The notes: generated by a model from the letters alone, not told the origin. A DNA stretch of 64,000 bases from Novosphingobium pentaromativorans US6-1 (GCF_000767465.1 NZ_CP009291.1:2832501-2896500); one strand, 5' to 3'; positions 6,308 through 15,871 are shown, counted from the stretch's first letter. Numbers and translations: made by a program.

Positions 6308-9031
6308 TTATGCCCAGATCAGCCCCATATCGGCGGCGCCGACGCTGAGATGGTCGAGGCCATCCCCTTTGATCCGGGCGATCTGCATGACGTCGCCGTC
6401 GTCATGCATTTCGAGATAGGTATTCGTTCCGTAGGAGACGAATTCGAAGGTGGCATTGCTGCTCGTGCCGATACCGGTCACCATGATCCGGTCGCCTTCG
6501 GCGCCGTTGAAATCATAGATGACATCCAGTCCGTCGAGGTCGGCCATGTCGAACACGAAGATATCCGCGCCGTCGTCGCCGTAAAGCCGGTCGCTGCCGC
6601 GTCCCCCTTCGATCCAGTCGTCGCCATCGCCGCCTCGCAGCAGGTCGTCGCCGGCCCCGCCCATCAATTTGTCCTGTCCGACGTCGCCATAAAGCTTGTC
6701 CATGCCATTGTCGCCCTGAAGCAGGTCGCTGCCAGTGCCGCCTGCCAATTTGTCGTCGCCGTCGCCTCCCAGCAGGGCGTCGTCTCCGGCCCGGCCCAAA
6801 AGGACGTCATCGCCGGTCAGACCTTCGATCAGGTCGGCCATCTTGGTCCCCACGATCTTCTCGCCGAGGTCGGTTCCGGTCAAGTGCCTGTCGTAGCTGC
6901 GCGAGGCTTCGTCGAAACTCCAGGCCGAACCGCCGTGCGGCAAGTCTCCGGCATTCCCCTCGGCCTCGTTTCCGGAGTCCGTGGCGGGCTGGTCCGGCTC
7001 GTTTGTCTCCGGGACGTCAACGGGTTCAGCCCCGCTGCCGAACTTGCCGAGGATCTGGTCCAAGCTGTACCGGCCATCGGTGAGGACGAATGTCTCGACC
7101 TCGCAAACGGATGAGACTTCGCCGGGACTTGCCGATATCGCCAGTGTGCCATCCTGCGCGACATAGCCGGAGAGCGCGGAAAGACTGCAATTGAAGACAA
7201 GCGTGTCGTTGCCCTGGCCGCCGTCGATATGGTCATTGCCGAAACTGAAGTAGATCACATCGTTCCCCCGCCCTGCGTCCAGCACGTTCGCGACCTTGCT
7301 GCCGATCAGCACGTCGTCGCCATCGCCGCCATAGGCGTTCTCGATCGCGTTGGGATCGAGGGAGACCGACACCCCGGCGATTACGCTGTGGCTTGCTCCG
7401 CTCAGATCGATCACGGAACTTGCAGTCACCGCAGCGGCGTTCAGGGTGTCGTTGCCTCCGTTCGTGTCGTGCAGGACCTTGCGCGCGGCCAGATCCGCGC
7501 CCGTGTACAGTGAGCCAAATTCGTCGGTGTAGATGTAGAGATTGTCGGCAAGGTTCTGCGCATTTCCGGACACTGTCAGGGTTACGCCCTGTAGTTCGCC
7601 GGTGAGCGGGCTGCCGCTCTTGTCGGTTGCATCGGGATTGCGGTTGTAGATGTCGAGCGTCCACGTCCCTGCCGACTGCTCCCCCATCGAAGCTACGGAA
7701 CCGAGCGTGAAATTGCGCAGGTTACCGATCCTGTCGTCATGGGGCATGTCGTATACGAGGCGCACTTGCGTGCCGTCCGGCGAGGTCAGGTAAACGTCAA
7801 GATCGCCGGTATTGAGCCAGCGCAGATCCATCGCCAGTTGTACATGCTCGATGTCGACTGCATCGTCGACCTCGATGCCGACCGAAATGTGATCGCGCGA
7901 TCCGGCAACGAGGCCCTCGGACAGTTCGACGCTTTGGGATATGCTGGAGAGGTTGGCGAAGGTCTGCTGACTTGTCCACGTTTCGGCAAGTCGCACGGCA
8001 TCATGGACGTTCAGGAAGCCGAAGCCGAAGGCATCGTTGAAATGCAGACCGCCGCCGTTGAAGTCGCTCGCGCCATTAGTGCGCCAGCCATCGCCCCAAT
8101 TGGCGGAATCGGCAAGGCCTTCACGGTGTGCGGAGTAGGCGAGGATCTGCTGGACGTCGCGGTAGCCGAGCTCGGGATTGGCTTCGAGCATGAGCCCGAT
8201 TGCGGCCGATACTGCAGGCGCGGCGAATGAGGTGCCGTTGACCGTATCGAACCGGTCCTTGAGATCGGTGGTATAGATGTCCCGTCCCGCAGCCGAGACA
8301 AGGACATTGGCCCCCAGGCTGGTGAAGGAAGAGGGGCCCCCGTCCGGATCGACCGCACCGACCGCGATAGTGTAGGGCGAGTTCTGGAAGTTGTGATAAT
8401 TCGACGTGCCGCTGGTGCCGGCATTGCCAGCAGCGAAGACGACCGAGGTGCCAAGGCCTGCGCGGCCCTGGGATACGAGCTGAACCAGCGCATCTTGATA
8501 TTGCGCGTTCTTGGCAAAGTTGTCGGCGAGGTTCGAGACGAAAGACCAGCTGTTGTTCACGACATCGAGGCCGGTTGAGGACTTGAGCGCAGCAACGATC
8601 TGATCGGTGACGGCGCTGGAATCGTAGTCGATGCCAAGGCCGATCAGGCTTGCGCCCGATGCGATGCCGACAATTCCGAAATCGTTGTTGGCTTCGGCGG
8701 AGATTATGCCTGCGACAGAAGTGCCGTGAAACAGCGGTAGATCGCCGGGATCGATGACGGGCGCATCGGTGCCGAGCGCAAAGTTGAAATCGTTTGCGGT
8801 GTCGTAGGCCTTCTTCAGTTCGGTATTCGTGTAGTCGATCTGGGAATCGATGACACCGATCTTCACGCCGGTTCCGATGTAATCCTTCCACACGGAATGG
8901 ACATCGATGCTGAGCGGAGATAGCGAAGACCCGTCAAGGTACCATTGCTTGTTTTCGCGGGTGTCATTGTAAAACTGTCCGGCAGGCGCAACGCTGCTGG
9001 ATGCCGCGACGACATTCAAAATTTCCGACAT
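6308..9031 (-). CDS. Secreted subtilisin-like (S8) serine protease with P-domain and RTX repeats
   Basis: A 907-residue protein with AGAGGG before its ATG. The S8 catalytic domain spans residues of about 30-340: Asp62 in IGVIDSQID, His102 in FHGTSVAGI, oxyanion Asn203 in AAGNAG and Ser268 in NGTSFAAPAVSA, so the triad is complete. Residues of about 370-505 match a proprotein-convertase P-domain (DLDVYLTSPDGTQVRLV ... AGTWTLDIYN). A first RTX patch lies at about 575-620 (AYGGDGDDVLIGS) and a larger set at about 730-820 (DVLLGRAGDDALLGGDGDD). There is no N-terminal Sec signal, which fits calcium-dependent type I secretion through the C-terminus. No ABC/MFP/TolC exporter is nearby. It probably cleaves extracellular or surface proteins, perhaps for matrix remodelling. 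Confidence 0.93.
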   Translation of the reverse strand: MSEILNVVAASSSVAPAGQFYNDTRENKQWYLDGSSLSPLSIDVHSVWKDYIGTGVKIGVIDSQIDYTNTELKKAYDTANDFNFALGTDAPVIDPGDLPLFHGTSVAGIISAEANNDFGIVGIASGASLIGLGIDYDSSAVTDQIVAALKSSTGLDVVNNSWSFVSNLADNFAKNAQYQDALVQLVSQGRAGLGTSVVFAAGNAGTSGTSNYHNFQNSPYTIAVGAVDPDGGPSSFTSLGANVLVSAAGRDIYTTDLKDRFDTVNGTSFAAPAVSAAIGLMLEANPELGYRDVQQILAYSAHREGLADSANWGDGWRTNGASDFNGGGLHFNDAFGFGFLNVHDAVRLAETWTSQQTFANLSSISQSVELSEGLVAGSRDHISVGIEVDDAVDIEHVQLAMDLRWLNTGDLDVYLTSPDGTQVRLVYDMPHDDRIGNLRNFTLGSVASMGEQSAGTWTLDIYNRNPDATDKSGSPLTGELQGVTLTVSGNAQNLADNLYIYTDEFGSLYTGADLAARKVLHDTNGGNDTLNAAAVTASSVIDLSGASHSVIAGVSVSLDPNAIENAYGGDGDDVLIGSKVANVLDAGRGNDVIYFSFGNDHIDGGQGNDTLVFNCSLSALSGYVAQDGTLAISASPGEVSSVCEVETFVLTDGRYSLDQILGKFGSGAEPVDVPETNEPDQPATDSGNEAEGNAGDLPHGGSAWSFDEASRSYDRHLTGTDLGEKIVGTKMADLIEGLTGDDVLLGRAGDDALLGGDGDDKLAGGTGSDLLQGDNGMDKLYGDVGQDKLMGGAGDDLLRGGDGDDWIEGGRGSDRLYGDDGADIFVFDMADLDGLDVIYDFNGAEGDRIMVTGIGTSSNATFEFVSYGTNTYLEMHDDGDVMQIARIKGDGLDHLSVGAADMGLIWA

Positions 9032-9512
9032 GTACGACCCTCTATGTTTTCTTCAGCCGCAGTCTCGCGCCAGTGATGTGTGCGCTTGTTCCTGCGAACA
9101 TGAGAGCCTGATAACGGGTGCCGGTTGAATGCAGTCTGTAGTTATCTGGTAAATGTAATTCGGTCTATTTTGAGTTCATCGATGATATTGTGATTTATAT
9201 TGAAATATGGAATTATCCTAAGTGTATATACTACTGTTTGCGTGCTATCGGCTTCGTTTTTTCCAGGATTTGGCCTGATGAAGTGCCGTTGCGTCGTATC
9301 AAACCGGCTGGCCGCATGTAGACGTAGTGGCTGGTATTTCTGGTGAAATACTCAGGATTCTTCCATAGGGGCCAGGAAAGGAGATTTCCTCCGCGATGCT
9401 GGAAACGGACGCGAAAAATTCGAGCTGGTATCGTTTCAGGCCGAGTACTCTCCCCGTGTACGCAATCTTCTCAGTCGAATCAGGCGACCTCGGAAAAAGC
9501 AGTCTCTCGCGA
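9032..9512. other. AT-rich noncoding region upstream of the protease gene
   Basis: About 480 bases between two minus-strand genes. The part from 9110 to 9250 is clearly richer in A and T than anything nearby and is the likely promoter region of the RTX protease. No promoter pair could be assigned confidently. A 72-codon plus-strand ORF here looks like chance. Confidence 0.5.
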
Positions 9513-11345
9513 TCAGTTCGCTAGAGAGACGGCTCCAGTCGGGCACTTGTCTGGATCGTAGAGCTGGATCCGGTAGGTGATCGGGCCGGTCTTCGTCCCC
9601 GCAGGCACGGTGACTGCTAACGAAACCCTGTCACCCCGCTTGGCATCTATCGCTCGATCGATGGAGACCTGAGACCTTGCTGACCGCAGCAGGAGAGGCA
9701 TTGCATTGCGGTTCAAAGCGATTTGGACTTCGGGGCCGCTTTCCTGGCTGGATCGAAAGCTGGCCTTGATCACAAGACGGCCAGACTGCCGGGCGATGTA
9801 GCGATGAACGATGCCCGCGAGGTCAGGGCCTGCTTTCCTGGCTCTGGCTTCATGGGGCAACGGCAGCGCGGGCGCCATGGTATCCGCAGTGAGCCGCAGG
9901 CTCGGGAATTCTCTCCGGCCAAGATAAGGATTCCACGGAACGTGCCGTTCTTGCTGGCCGGGCATGGTCCGAAACGGCAGTTCCCGGCCACCCGACAGAA
10001 CGAAGCGTTCGAAGCCATCCTTTTCCAGTTTGAAACGGGCGGCGTCGTCAGCATTGGCGGCCGGATAGGCGAGCTGGCTGTAGCTGTCGGCGATCAGGGC
10101 ATTGCAGCCGAGATGCACATTCTTGCCCAGACGAAGCGATTGGCTTCCGACCAGGATGATGGCCCGGTCCGGCGCGATCGCCAGTCGATTGGTCGGCAGG
10201 CGGCCGCCTTTTGCATCGAAGGCCTCCATGGCCCTGGTGTCGACCGTCAAAGGCCGCTTAGCGCCCCACAGGACCCAGGTCCGCGGTCCGAAGGCATGGA
10301 TGAAAGTGAAGGGATCGGGGCTGAGATCGATCGCGACCTGGCTTGCCAGAGTGCGTTGCACGAAGCCGAAGGCTCGCCCTGCATCGGTCAGGCGCTGGTC
10401 GCGGTCGAGCAACGGAACCTGTCCATCGCCTCGCTCGTTGAGCGGATACCAGTCCATCTCCCTCGCGCCTGCAGAAGACAGCGTGGCATAGGCCCTGACC
10501 AGATCGTCGGCGGCTCGGGCAGGATCGCGGCTGGCGAATTCGGTCACGTAAAGCGGCATGTCCGCAGCGCGCGCGCTTCTGCGCAGCACCGCGATCTGCC
10601 TCGCGAGTTGGTCGATGGCGGTCGTATAGGGATGAACCGCAAGGCCCTCAATGACGGGCGGGGAATCCTCTTGCAACAGCGGCCAAAGGTAGCCGGCAGG
10701 CATGGAATGGGTTGCTCCGCCCAGTACCAGCACGTCAGGGCGGACTACTTTGGCAAACTTCGCGGCGCTGCGAACCATGGCAAGGTGATAGCGTCGTCGT
10801 TCATCGAGCCCGGCCTTGGCAACCGGGCCGTTCACGAAATTGCCGCCGTTGAACTCGTTGCCGATTTCGAGTCTGTCAACCGCAGGAAATTGAGCGATCA
10901 CGGCAGCGGCAAATCGCCCGAAGGCGTCGATAGCCTCCCGGGAATGCGGCGTCTTTCCGTGGTCGTAGAGCGGATTGCCCCAGTTCAGCGTCAACGTGAG
11001 CCGGGGTCCCGAAGCGCCCAACTTCGTGATGTAGCCGGTTCGCTTGTTGTCGAAACTGTAGTGCCCGGGAATTCGCTCCGCTTCGCTCCAGCGGATACCG
11101 TCGCGAAAGCGATGTACCGGCAGTTCCCGTGCCGCTGCAAATGTCGCGGCGTTCCAGCCTTGGGAGAAGTTCGAAGCCGCGCCCAGGGCCATCGGTCGGC
11201 GACCGGCACTTCGGACGATTGCCTGCACCTGCAATTCGGATGTTACCGCAGCTTCGCTCGCGTGTGGTGCAGTCGTAGGCACGCTTAGCCAGGTCAGCGC
11301 CAGACCTGCAAGAATGACAGCAGGTTTCATCCTGAACCATGCCAT
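9513..11345 (-). CDS. Secreted clan-A (GH39/GH5-like) glycoside hydrolase
   Basis: About 610 residues from ATG at 11345; another ATG lies 5 codons later. The longer ORF would overlap the upstream gene and lacks protein character before this point. Residues 1-30 (MAWFRMKPAVILAGLALTWL...) form a Sec signal peptide. The TIM-barrel domain carries the clan-A pair: acid/base Glu164 in EIGNEFNGG and nucleophile Glu269 in YVTEFASRD, with HPYT between them. The last 250 residues are beta-rich and unassigned. Enzymes of this type in exopolysaccharide loci, such as PslG, cut the cognate polymer in the periplasm. It lies 16 bases after the pyruvyl transferase gene in the same operon, which suggests it trims or turns over this locus's product. 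The exact GH family needs a profile search. Confidence 0.8.
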   Translation of the reverse strand: MAWFRMKPAVILAGLALTWLSVPTTAPHASEAAVTSELQVQAIVRSAGRRPMALGAASNFSQGWNAATFAAARELPVHRFRDGIRWSEAERIPGHYSFDNKRTGYITKLGASGPRLTLTLNWGNPLYDHGKTPHSREAIDAFGRFAAAVIAQFPAVDRLEIGNEFNGGNFVNGPVAKAGLDERRRYHLAMVRSAAKFAKVVRPDVLVLGGATHSMPAGYLWPLLQEDSPPVIEGLAVHPYTTAIDQLARQIAVLRRSARAADMPLYVTEFASRDPARAADDLVRAYATLSSAGAREMDWYPLNERGDGQVPLLDRDQRLTDAGRAFGFVQRTLASQVAIDLSPDPFTFIHAFGPRTWVLWGAKRPLTVDTRAMEAFDAKGGRLPTNRLAIAPDRAIILVGSQSLRLGKNVHLGCNALIADSYSQLAYPAANADDAARFKLEKDGFERFVLSGGRELPFRTMPGQQERHVPWNPYLGRREFPSLRLTADTMAPALPLPHEARARKAGPDLAGIVHRYIARQSGRLVIKASFRSSQESGPEVQIALNRNAMPLLLRSARSQVSIDRAIDAKRGDRVSLAVTVPAGTKTGPITYRIQLYDPDKCPTGAVSLAN

Positions 11346-11361
11346 GGTGCGTGACTTGCGC

Positions 11362-12612
11362 CTATCCGATGGCACGGCTGATCTCGTCCATGAGCAGCGC
11401 CACGCCTTGCCTGGTCTGATCGGCAACTTTTGCCCGTTCTCCCGGCGCAATTCCCTGTGCAATTGCGCGGGCGAGTTGATCCCCAGCTTCCGTGCTGGAA
11501 GTGAGTACGGGCGCGCAGAGCCAGTCTGCGCGGTTTACCGAATGGACGAAGGATTCAAGTTTGGGATCCCAGCTCAGGGCCAGAAAGGGCACGCCGCAAG
11601 AAAAGGCAGCGATGATTGCGTGCATCCGGAACGCAACGATTCCTGCACAGCTGGCGATCAGCCTCGTGAGTTCGGCAGGCGTGTCGACAACCGGAAAACT
11701 GATGTGCCCCAGCTTGTCCAGGCGCATCAGCGGCAAGTGCAGGCTGCGGGTGAATTCGCGGTCTTCCGGGCTGCCGTTGGAGAATACCGACAGCCTATAT
11801 CCGCGATCGAGCAGGCTGCGGGCCAAAGCGATGTACCACTGCGTCAGCGCAGCTTCCCCCGGCGCGTTGCCGGCGTGATAGCGAACCGCAAGCGGGCTTG
11901 TCAGGTTGAGGCCGATCACCGGTTCACTGCGCGCGAATGGATTGGGGCGGATGTCATAGCGTTGGCTTGCCAACAGTCCTGGGTCCCGCACGGTATCGGC
12001 CTCGAGTGCCGTGTCCCGGCCGATCAGATCGTTCCAGATCCGGCGGGAGCGCTCGTCGCGCACCCAGACCCTGCGGATATTACCGCGGCGCACGGCGTTT
12101 CTCAGGAGCGAGCGGCCCTGACGGCTCCAATGCGATGATACGCCGCAGCCATAGATGAACACCGGCAGCTTGCACCAGGCCGCAGCCGTCAGCGCCAGCG
12201 ACAGCTTGGTCGGAAAATTGAGGTCGAGATCGGCGATAAGATTACCACCGCCGATGATGGCGCACTGGGCTCCGTCCAGCGATTGCAGGTAGTGCGGCAT
12301 CCAGGAGCGCCGGCCCTGGATTGCCAGTGGCGCACGGACTGCAAGCTTGCGCACCGGATCCGGAAAGGATCCAAGTACCCGCATTTGCAGCGCCCTGGCC
12401 TGCGCCCCGTCGCCGTAAGCGGTGCGCGCTGCCAAGTCGACCGACCACGTGTCCGTATCGGCACCGTTGTCGATCAGGGCCTGTTCGAGGCATTCCGAAA
12501 GCAGGCCGTCGCCCAGATTGGGACTGAACTTCACATTGAACAGGCGGATGCGCGGCCTGGCCTGCGACGATCTTTGCGACCGGGCTGAGGACTGAGCCAG
12601 GGAATGTGCCAT
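11362..12612 (-). CDS. Polysaccharide pyruvyl transferase family protein
   Basis: A 416-residue protein. The ATG at 12612 overlaps the upstream stop as TGATG; a GTG one codon earlier (12615) is the alternative, and AGGAAG lies upstream. Family signatures are NVKFSPNLGDGLLSECLEQA near the start, AIIGGGNLIADLDLN near residue 120, RRVWVRDERSRRIW near 185 and VAFRMHAIIAAFSCGVP near 340. WcaK/CsaB-type enzymes transfer a ketal-linked pyruvate from phosphoenolpyruvate onto a sugar, giving the polymer negative charge. The neighbours (FAD protein, hydrolase, ExoY-like transferase) place it in exopolysaccharide synthesis. It is cytoplasmic and has no signal peptide. Confidence 0.85.
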   Translation of the reverse strand: MAHSLAQSSARSQRSSQARPRIRLFNVKFSPNLGDGLLSECLEQALIDNGADTDTWSVDLAARTAYGDGAQARALQMRVLGSFPDPVRKLAVRAPLAIQGRRSWMPHYLQSLDGAQCAIIGGGNLIADLDLNFPTKLSLALTAAAWCKLPVFIYGCGVSSHWSRQGRSLLRNAVRRGNIRRVWVRDERSRRIWNDLIGRDTALEADTVRDPGLLASQRYDIRPNPFARSEPVIGLNLTSPLAVRYHAGNAPGEAALTQWYIALARSLLDRGYRLSVFSNGSPEDREFTRSLHLPLMRLDKLGHISFPVVDTPAELTRLIASCAGIVAFRMHAIIAAFSCGVPFLALSWDPKLESFVHSVNRADWLCAPVLTSSTEAGDQLARAIAQGIAPGERAKVADQTRQGVALLMDEISRAIG

Positions 12613-13976
12613 CACGCGGCGACTTCCTGCGACGGCAGCGCCAGTCCTGCCGATTCCAGCTCCTCGATGACGCGCCGGATCACTCCGCTGGATGTCGGAA
12701 GGTATTCGAAGCGGCCCTGGCGGCCGGCCATGACAATGCCCTTGGCCGAGATTGCCGCAAGGAGGGACTGCACCTTAGCTTTCGTGCCTGGGGCGTGGAG
12801 CGGATAGGCGTCTGCAACCTGTTCGTGGCCCTCAAGAGCCAGATTGCGGGCAATACCGAGCGCCGTCACATGTCGGCTGAAATCGTCGAATGCCGATAGC
12901 GGATCGTGCGCTTCGCCGGGTGGGACGGTGATTTCGACCGCAAGGTACTCGCGCATGCTGGAGCGCCGATCGTCCGGTGCCGGATAGATCCGTGAATAGA
13001 TTGTGGCGCGTTTCCATCGGCCCGCCTTATGGAAATTGAACAGCACGTTGCCAGCCTCGGCGGCGATCCAGTCGGCCGAGACGAAGAGCGTGGTCATGTC
13101 CAGTGAGACGAGACCCGAACCTTCGCCGAACAGCGCCTTGTGGACTGTGTCCAGCGGTATTGTGCTGACCACGGCGTCGGCGAAATGATATGCCTTGTCA
13201 GTGCGCAGCATATGGACCTTGCCGTCGAAGCGCAGGGATTCCAAGGACTGCCCGAGTTCGAAGCGAACGCCCTTGGCGGCAAGTCTTGCAGCGATAGGAC
13301 TGAACAGCGCTTCGAACCCGCACTCTGGTCGCACACGCAAGGGCCGTCTGATTTGTTCGGGTCGATGGGAAGGGCCGAGCAGGGAGGCGAGACCGGTTCG
13401 CAGCAGAACGGACAGGCGGGTCGACTTTTCGATTTGCGCCATGCGGCGAAAGAAGAATTCCTCATCGATCCGGCTGGGCGCGCGGTGATGATAGCGCGCC
13501 ATGTAGGCCTTCAGGCCCGTCGCTTCGAAAAGCTGCTTCCCCAAACGCTGCCGGGAAATCGCATCCAGGGTTCCGTCGCGTCGGACAAAGAGGCGCGATA
13601 GCGCAAGGTCGAGCAGGGCAGGTGCCAGGCCAATGCCAAGCTCCGCTGCCATTTCCCGCACGTCGAGAGGATAATGGAGGAGCCGGCCCGATGGGCTGAC
13701 CCGGCGCTGGACGCGCCGGACCGAAGGGCACATGTCCTTGATGTCCGGCGCCAGGGAGAAGATCCGGGCGTTGTCCTCGTAGAAGATGCTACCGACGTCG
13801 AATGTATATTCGTCGATCCTGCGCGACCGATGAATACCGCCGCAGGCGTTGCGGCGATCGATAACAGTGACACGGAAGCCCGCATCGCTGAGGCACTCCG
13901 CAGCGGTAAGTCCGGCAATGCCCGCGCCGAGCACCATGACAGTCTCGGCGCTGCGAGAGGGCCTTGGGTCAAGCAT
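12612..13976 (-). CDS. FAD/NAD(P)-binding oxidoreductase (amine oxidase / UDP-galactopyranose mutase-like)
   Basis: A 454-residue protein read from ATG at 13976; the ORF continues upstream, but that part is arginine-rich and shows no domain. The N-terminus has a classic FAD Rossmann motif, VMVLGAGIAGLTAAECL, followed by VTVIDRRNACGGIHRS and FDVGSIFY, the pattern seen in amine oxidases, protoporphyrinogen oxidase and UDP-galactopyranose mutase. A second dinucleotide-related strand is VVSTIPLDTV. The C-terminus has IVMAGRQGRFEYLPTSSGV, equivalent to the GD-motif that closes the FAD site. It overlaps the pyruvyl transferase gene, so it probably acts on a sugar nucleotide or lipid-linked sugar of the same pathway. 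The reaction cannot be fixed from sequence alone. Confidence 0.75.
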   Translation of the reverse strand: MLDPRPSRSAETVMVLGAGIAGLTAAECLSDAGFRVTVIDRRNACGGIHRSRRIDEYTFDVGSIFYEDNARIFSLAPDIKDMCPSVRRVQRRVSPSGRLLHYPLDVREMAAELGIGLAPALLDLALSRLFVRRDGTLDAISRQRLGKQLFEATGLKAYMARYHHRAPSRIDEEFFFRRMAQIEKSTRLSVLLRTGLASLLGPSHRPEQIRRPLRVRPECGFEALFSPIAARLAAKGVRFELGQSLESLRFDGKVHMLRTDKAYHFADAVVSTIPLDTVHKALFGEGSGLVSLDMTTLFVSADWIAAEAGNVLFNFHKAGRWKRATIYSRIYPAPDDRRSSMREYLAVEITVPPGEAHDPLSAFDDFSRHVTALGIARNLALEGHEQVADAYPLHAPGTKAKVQSLLAAISAKGIVMAGRQGRFEYLPTSSGVIRRVIEELESAGLALPSQEVAA

Positions 13977-14038
13977 TTGGTATGTTCTTTGGAGCCGGGC
14001 TAGGCGGTTCTGCTTTATCTGACGGGCGCTGTCCCATC

Positions 14039-14752
14039 TCAATAAGACCCGCGGGCCAGCACGACTGTGGGCACTGTCTTGCAGATCAGCCAGGTGTCGA
14101 GAAGCAGGCCCTTTCGCGCGACATAGGCGACATCGAGGCTGACACGCTGCTGGTAGGACGTGTCGCTGCGGCCGCTGGTCTGCCACAAGCCGGTCAGGCC
14201 GGGCCGCACGAGGCAGTAGTGTTCGAAGTGTCTGCCATAGCGTTCGACTTCCGCCTCGACGATCGGGCGCGGACCGACAAGGCTCATCTCTCCGCGCAAG
14301 ACATTGATCAGCTGTGGGAATTCGTCCAGGCTCAGTTTGCGGACAAGGGCTCCGATCCGGGTAACGCGCGGATCGTGCCTGAGCTTGCGCGTTTCGTCCC
14401 ACTCCTTGCGTGCGGCCGGATCACGGCGCAGGTGGGCGGAGAGTATCGCGTCTCCATCCACCTTCATCGTCCGGAACTTGATGCAGTCGAAGTAGCTGCC
14501 TCTGAAACCGATCCGGCGGTGCCGGTAGAATAGGGGGCCAGGATCGCTAGCCAGGAGAATCATCGAAAGGAGAATGAGAAAGGGCAGGACGAATACGAGC
14601 AGAGCCAATGCCACGACGATGTCGAATAGACGCCACAAGAAGGAAGTGAGGATCGGCGACGCGCCTGGCTTCATGGGGTGGGTTATGCCAGTATCGAACG
14701 AAAAATAATTGTCCATGTGAGCGACAGTTATTTCCATAATCGGCCTGTTCAC
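14039..14752 (-). CDS. Initiating sugar-phosphate transferase (ExoY/WcaJ family, short form)
   Basis: A 237-residue polyisoprenyl-phosphate hexose-1-phosphate transferase. The GTG start at 14752 is favoured by AGGGGA just upstream. One membrane helix lies at about residues 40-68 (LFDIVVALALLVFVLPFLIL), followed by DPGPLFYRHRRIGFRG and FDCIKFRTMKVD. The signature continues with LSLDEFPQLINVLRGEMSLV and GPRP, then RPGLTGLWQTSGRS. The catalytic Asp-Glu pair is in LDEFP. It lacks the four extra N-terminal helices of WbaP/WcaJ and so belongs to the monotopic ExoY/PglC-like group. It starts repeat-unit assembly by loading a sugar-1-phosphate onto undecaprenyl phosphate at the inner membrane. Confidence 0.93.
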   Translation of the reverse strand: MNRPIMEITVAHMDNYFSFDTGITHPMKPGASPILTSFLWRLFDIVVALALLVFVLPFLILLSMILLASDPGPLFYRHRRIGFRGSYFDCIKFRTMKVDGDAILSAHLRRDPAARKEWDETRKLRHDPRVTRIGALVRKLSLDEFPQLINVLRGEMSLVGPRPIVEAEVERYGRHFEHYCLVRPGLTGLWQTSGRSDTSYQQRVSLDVAYVARKGLLLDTWLICKTVPTVVLARGSY

Positions 14753-15070
14753 ATGATTCCCCTGTGTTTTATTGTCTGCTGATAATTATGGTTACTGCCA
14801 TTTTCCTATCACTGGTGCGTTTGGCTGCACAACGAGAGTTGTCTCCAAACTGCATCCAATTCATCCAGGCTTATGCTGCGACTTGCTCTCTTCTTTGCGC
14901 GATTGCTCAGTTAAGAATATGATAAAAAGTGTAAAACTGTGATGTTCAGCCATTGCGACGACTTTCGGATAATGCGCAACCTTGTCCGGTTGGTCCGGAT
15001 CGGGGGCATTCGATGCAATAAATATCTGGAAAGATGAATCCCATGCTGTGGTGTGGGGTAATTGCTGACT
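14753..15070. other. AT-rich intergenic region upstream of the ExoY-like gene
   Basis: About 320 bases between two minus-strand genes, with AT-rich stretches at about 14760-14800 and 14910-14945. It most likely carries the promoter of the ExoY-led operon running down to 9.5 kb. No clear promoter hexamers or RNA structure were identified. Confidence 0.45.
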
Positions 15071-15871
15071 TCAAGTAATGGGAATTCGATGGCCACTGTC
15101 GAACTGGGCGGTGAGGTGCCTGTAGGCCTCATCCACTCGCGCCCGCAGATGCGCTGGCAAGTCGGCGCAGGACAAATTCACCTTTCGTCGAAGCAGGTTC
15201 GGTTCGATGCGGTTATGGCGGCCACTGACCAGCGGATCACCTCCACCGCGTTCGCGCGAGGCAGCAGTGCTGATGTATTCGTTCCTGAGAGCGGGCGAGA
15301 AATGCAAATGCCTTGAAATCCGTTCCAGCGCTTCGTTCGGGGTCCGCATGAGTTGATCGTGCCTGATGCCGATGCGCCGGTGCGCAGGAAAGCGCATCCA
15401 CAGATCTGAAAGGGCTTCTATGCGCTCTGCATAGTATACGGCAGCCTTCTGCGGCGTGTCATAGGCCTTTCTTCCCAGCCTGGTGAAGAGGTCGGCAATG
15501 GATGCAATCGCCTCGTCCGGACGACGGGCGATGAAGATAGCCCGGGCATCGAAGAACTGGGGCAAGGCCTGCTCATCGTGCCGGTTGTGCAGGATCTTGT
15601 CGAAAAGCAGCCGTGCTCCGGGTCGCCAGCCATCGCGTCGCATCTGGTTTATGGCAAGGCGGCCCAATGCCCCGGGGCCGTCGTACCGCACGTGGGCTTC
15701 GCCGTAGCCGCTGATATCCTCGCGTGAGCAAAGGATGTTGGACAGGGCGGTCGATCCGCAGCGCATGTGTGCAAGAATGAATACGCAGTTGCGGTAGCTG
15801 TACAGGTCGCTCGTCCGGCTCAGCAGCCAGCCTGCGGAGCGTTTTCCGGTTTCGCGCAAGGCCTGGATCAT
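15071..15871 (-). CDS. Sulfotransferase family protein (second of three)
   Basis: A 266-residue protein from ATG at 15871, chosen because GGGAGG lies 10 bases upstream and the domain begins shortly after. Near residue 30 is VFILAHMRCGSTALSNIL, the 5'-phosphosulfate (PAPS) loop; further on, AIFIARRPDEAIASIADLF provides the 3'-phosphate-binding arginine and serine-like region. It is the short, soluble type of sulfotransferase often found beside exopolysaccharide genes. The region between it and the flippase gene (15872-16147) is a divergent promoter region. The acceptor is unknown; sulfation of a sugar or sugar-lipid intermediate is the simplest reading given the neighbours. Confidence 0.8.
   Translation of the reverse strand: MIQALRETGKRSAGWLLSRTSDLYSYRNCVFILAHMRCGSTALSNILCSREDISGYGEAHVRYDGPGALGRLAINQMRRDGWRPGARLLFDKILHNRHDEQALPQFFDARAIFIARRPDEAIASIADLFTRLGRKAYDTPQKAAVYYAERIEALSDLWMRFPAHRRIGIRHDQLMRTPNEALERISRHLHFSPALRNEYISTAASRERGGGDPLVSGRHNRIEPNLLRRKVNLSCADLPAHLRARVDEAYRHLTAQFDSGHRIPIT

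Noticed and set aside
6560..6860. Short-period repeats that might look like a CRISPR array
   Set aside because: They are codons for RTX nonapeptides (27-base period, degenerate) within an open reading frame. There are no unique spacers.
9343..9561. 72-codon plus-strand ORF after the AT-rich region
   Set aside because: It overlaps the end of the hydrolase gene and has no protein-like composition.
12612..14402. The 596-codon version of the FAD oxidoreductase
   Set aside because: The first 142 codons are antisense-like and overlap the sugar-phosphate transferase gene. The FAD motif begins just after ATG at 13976.
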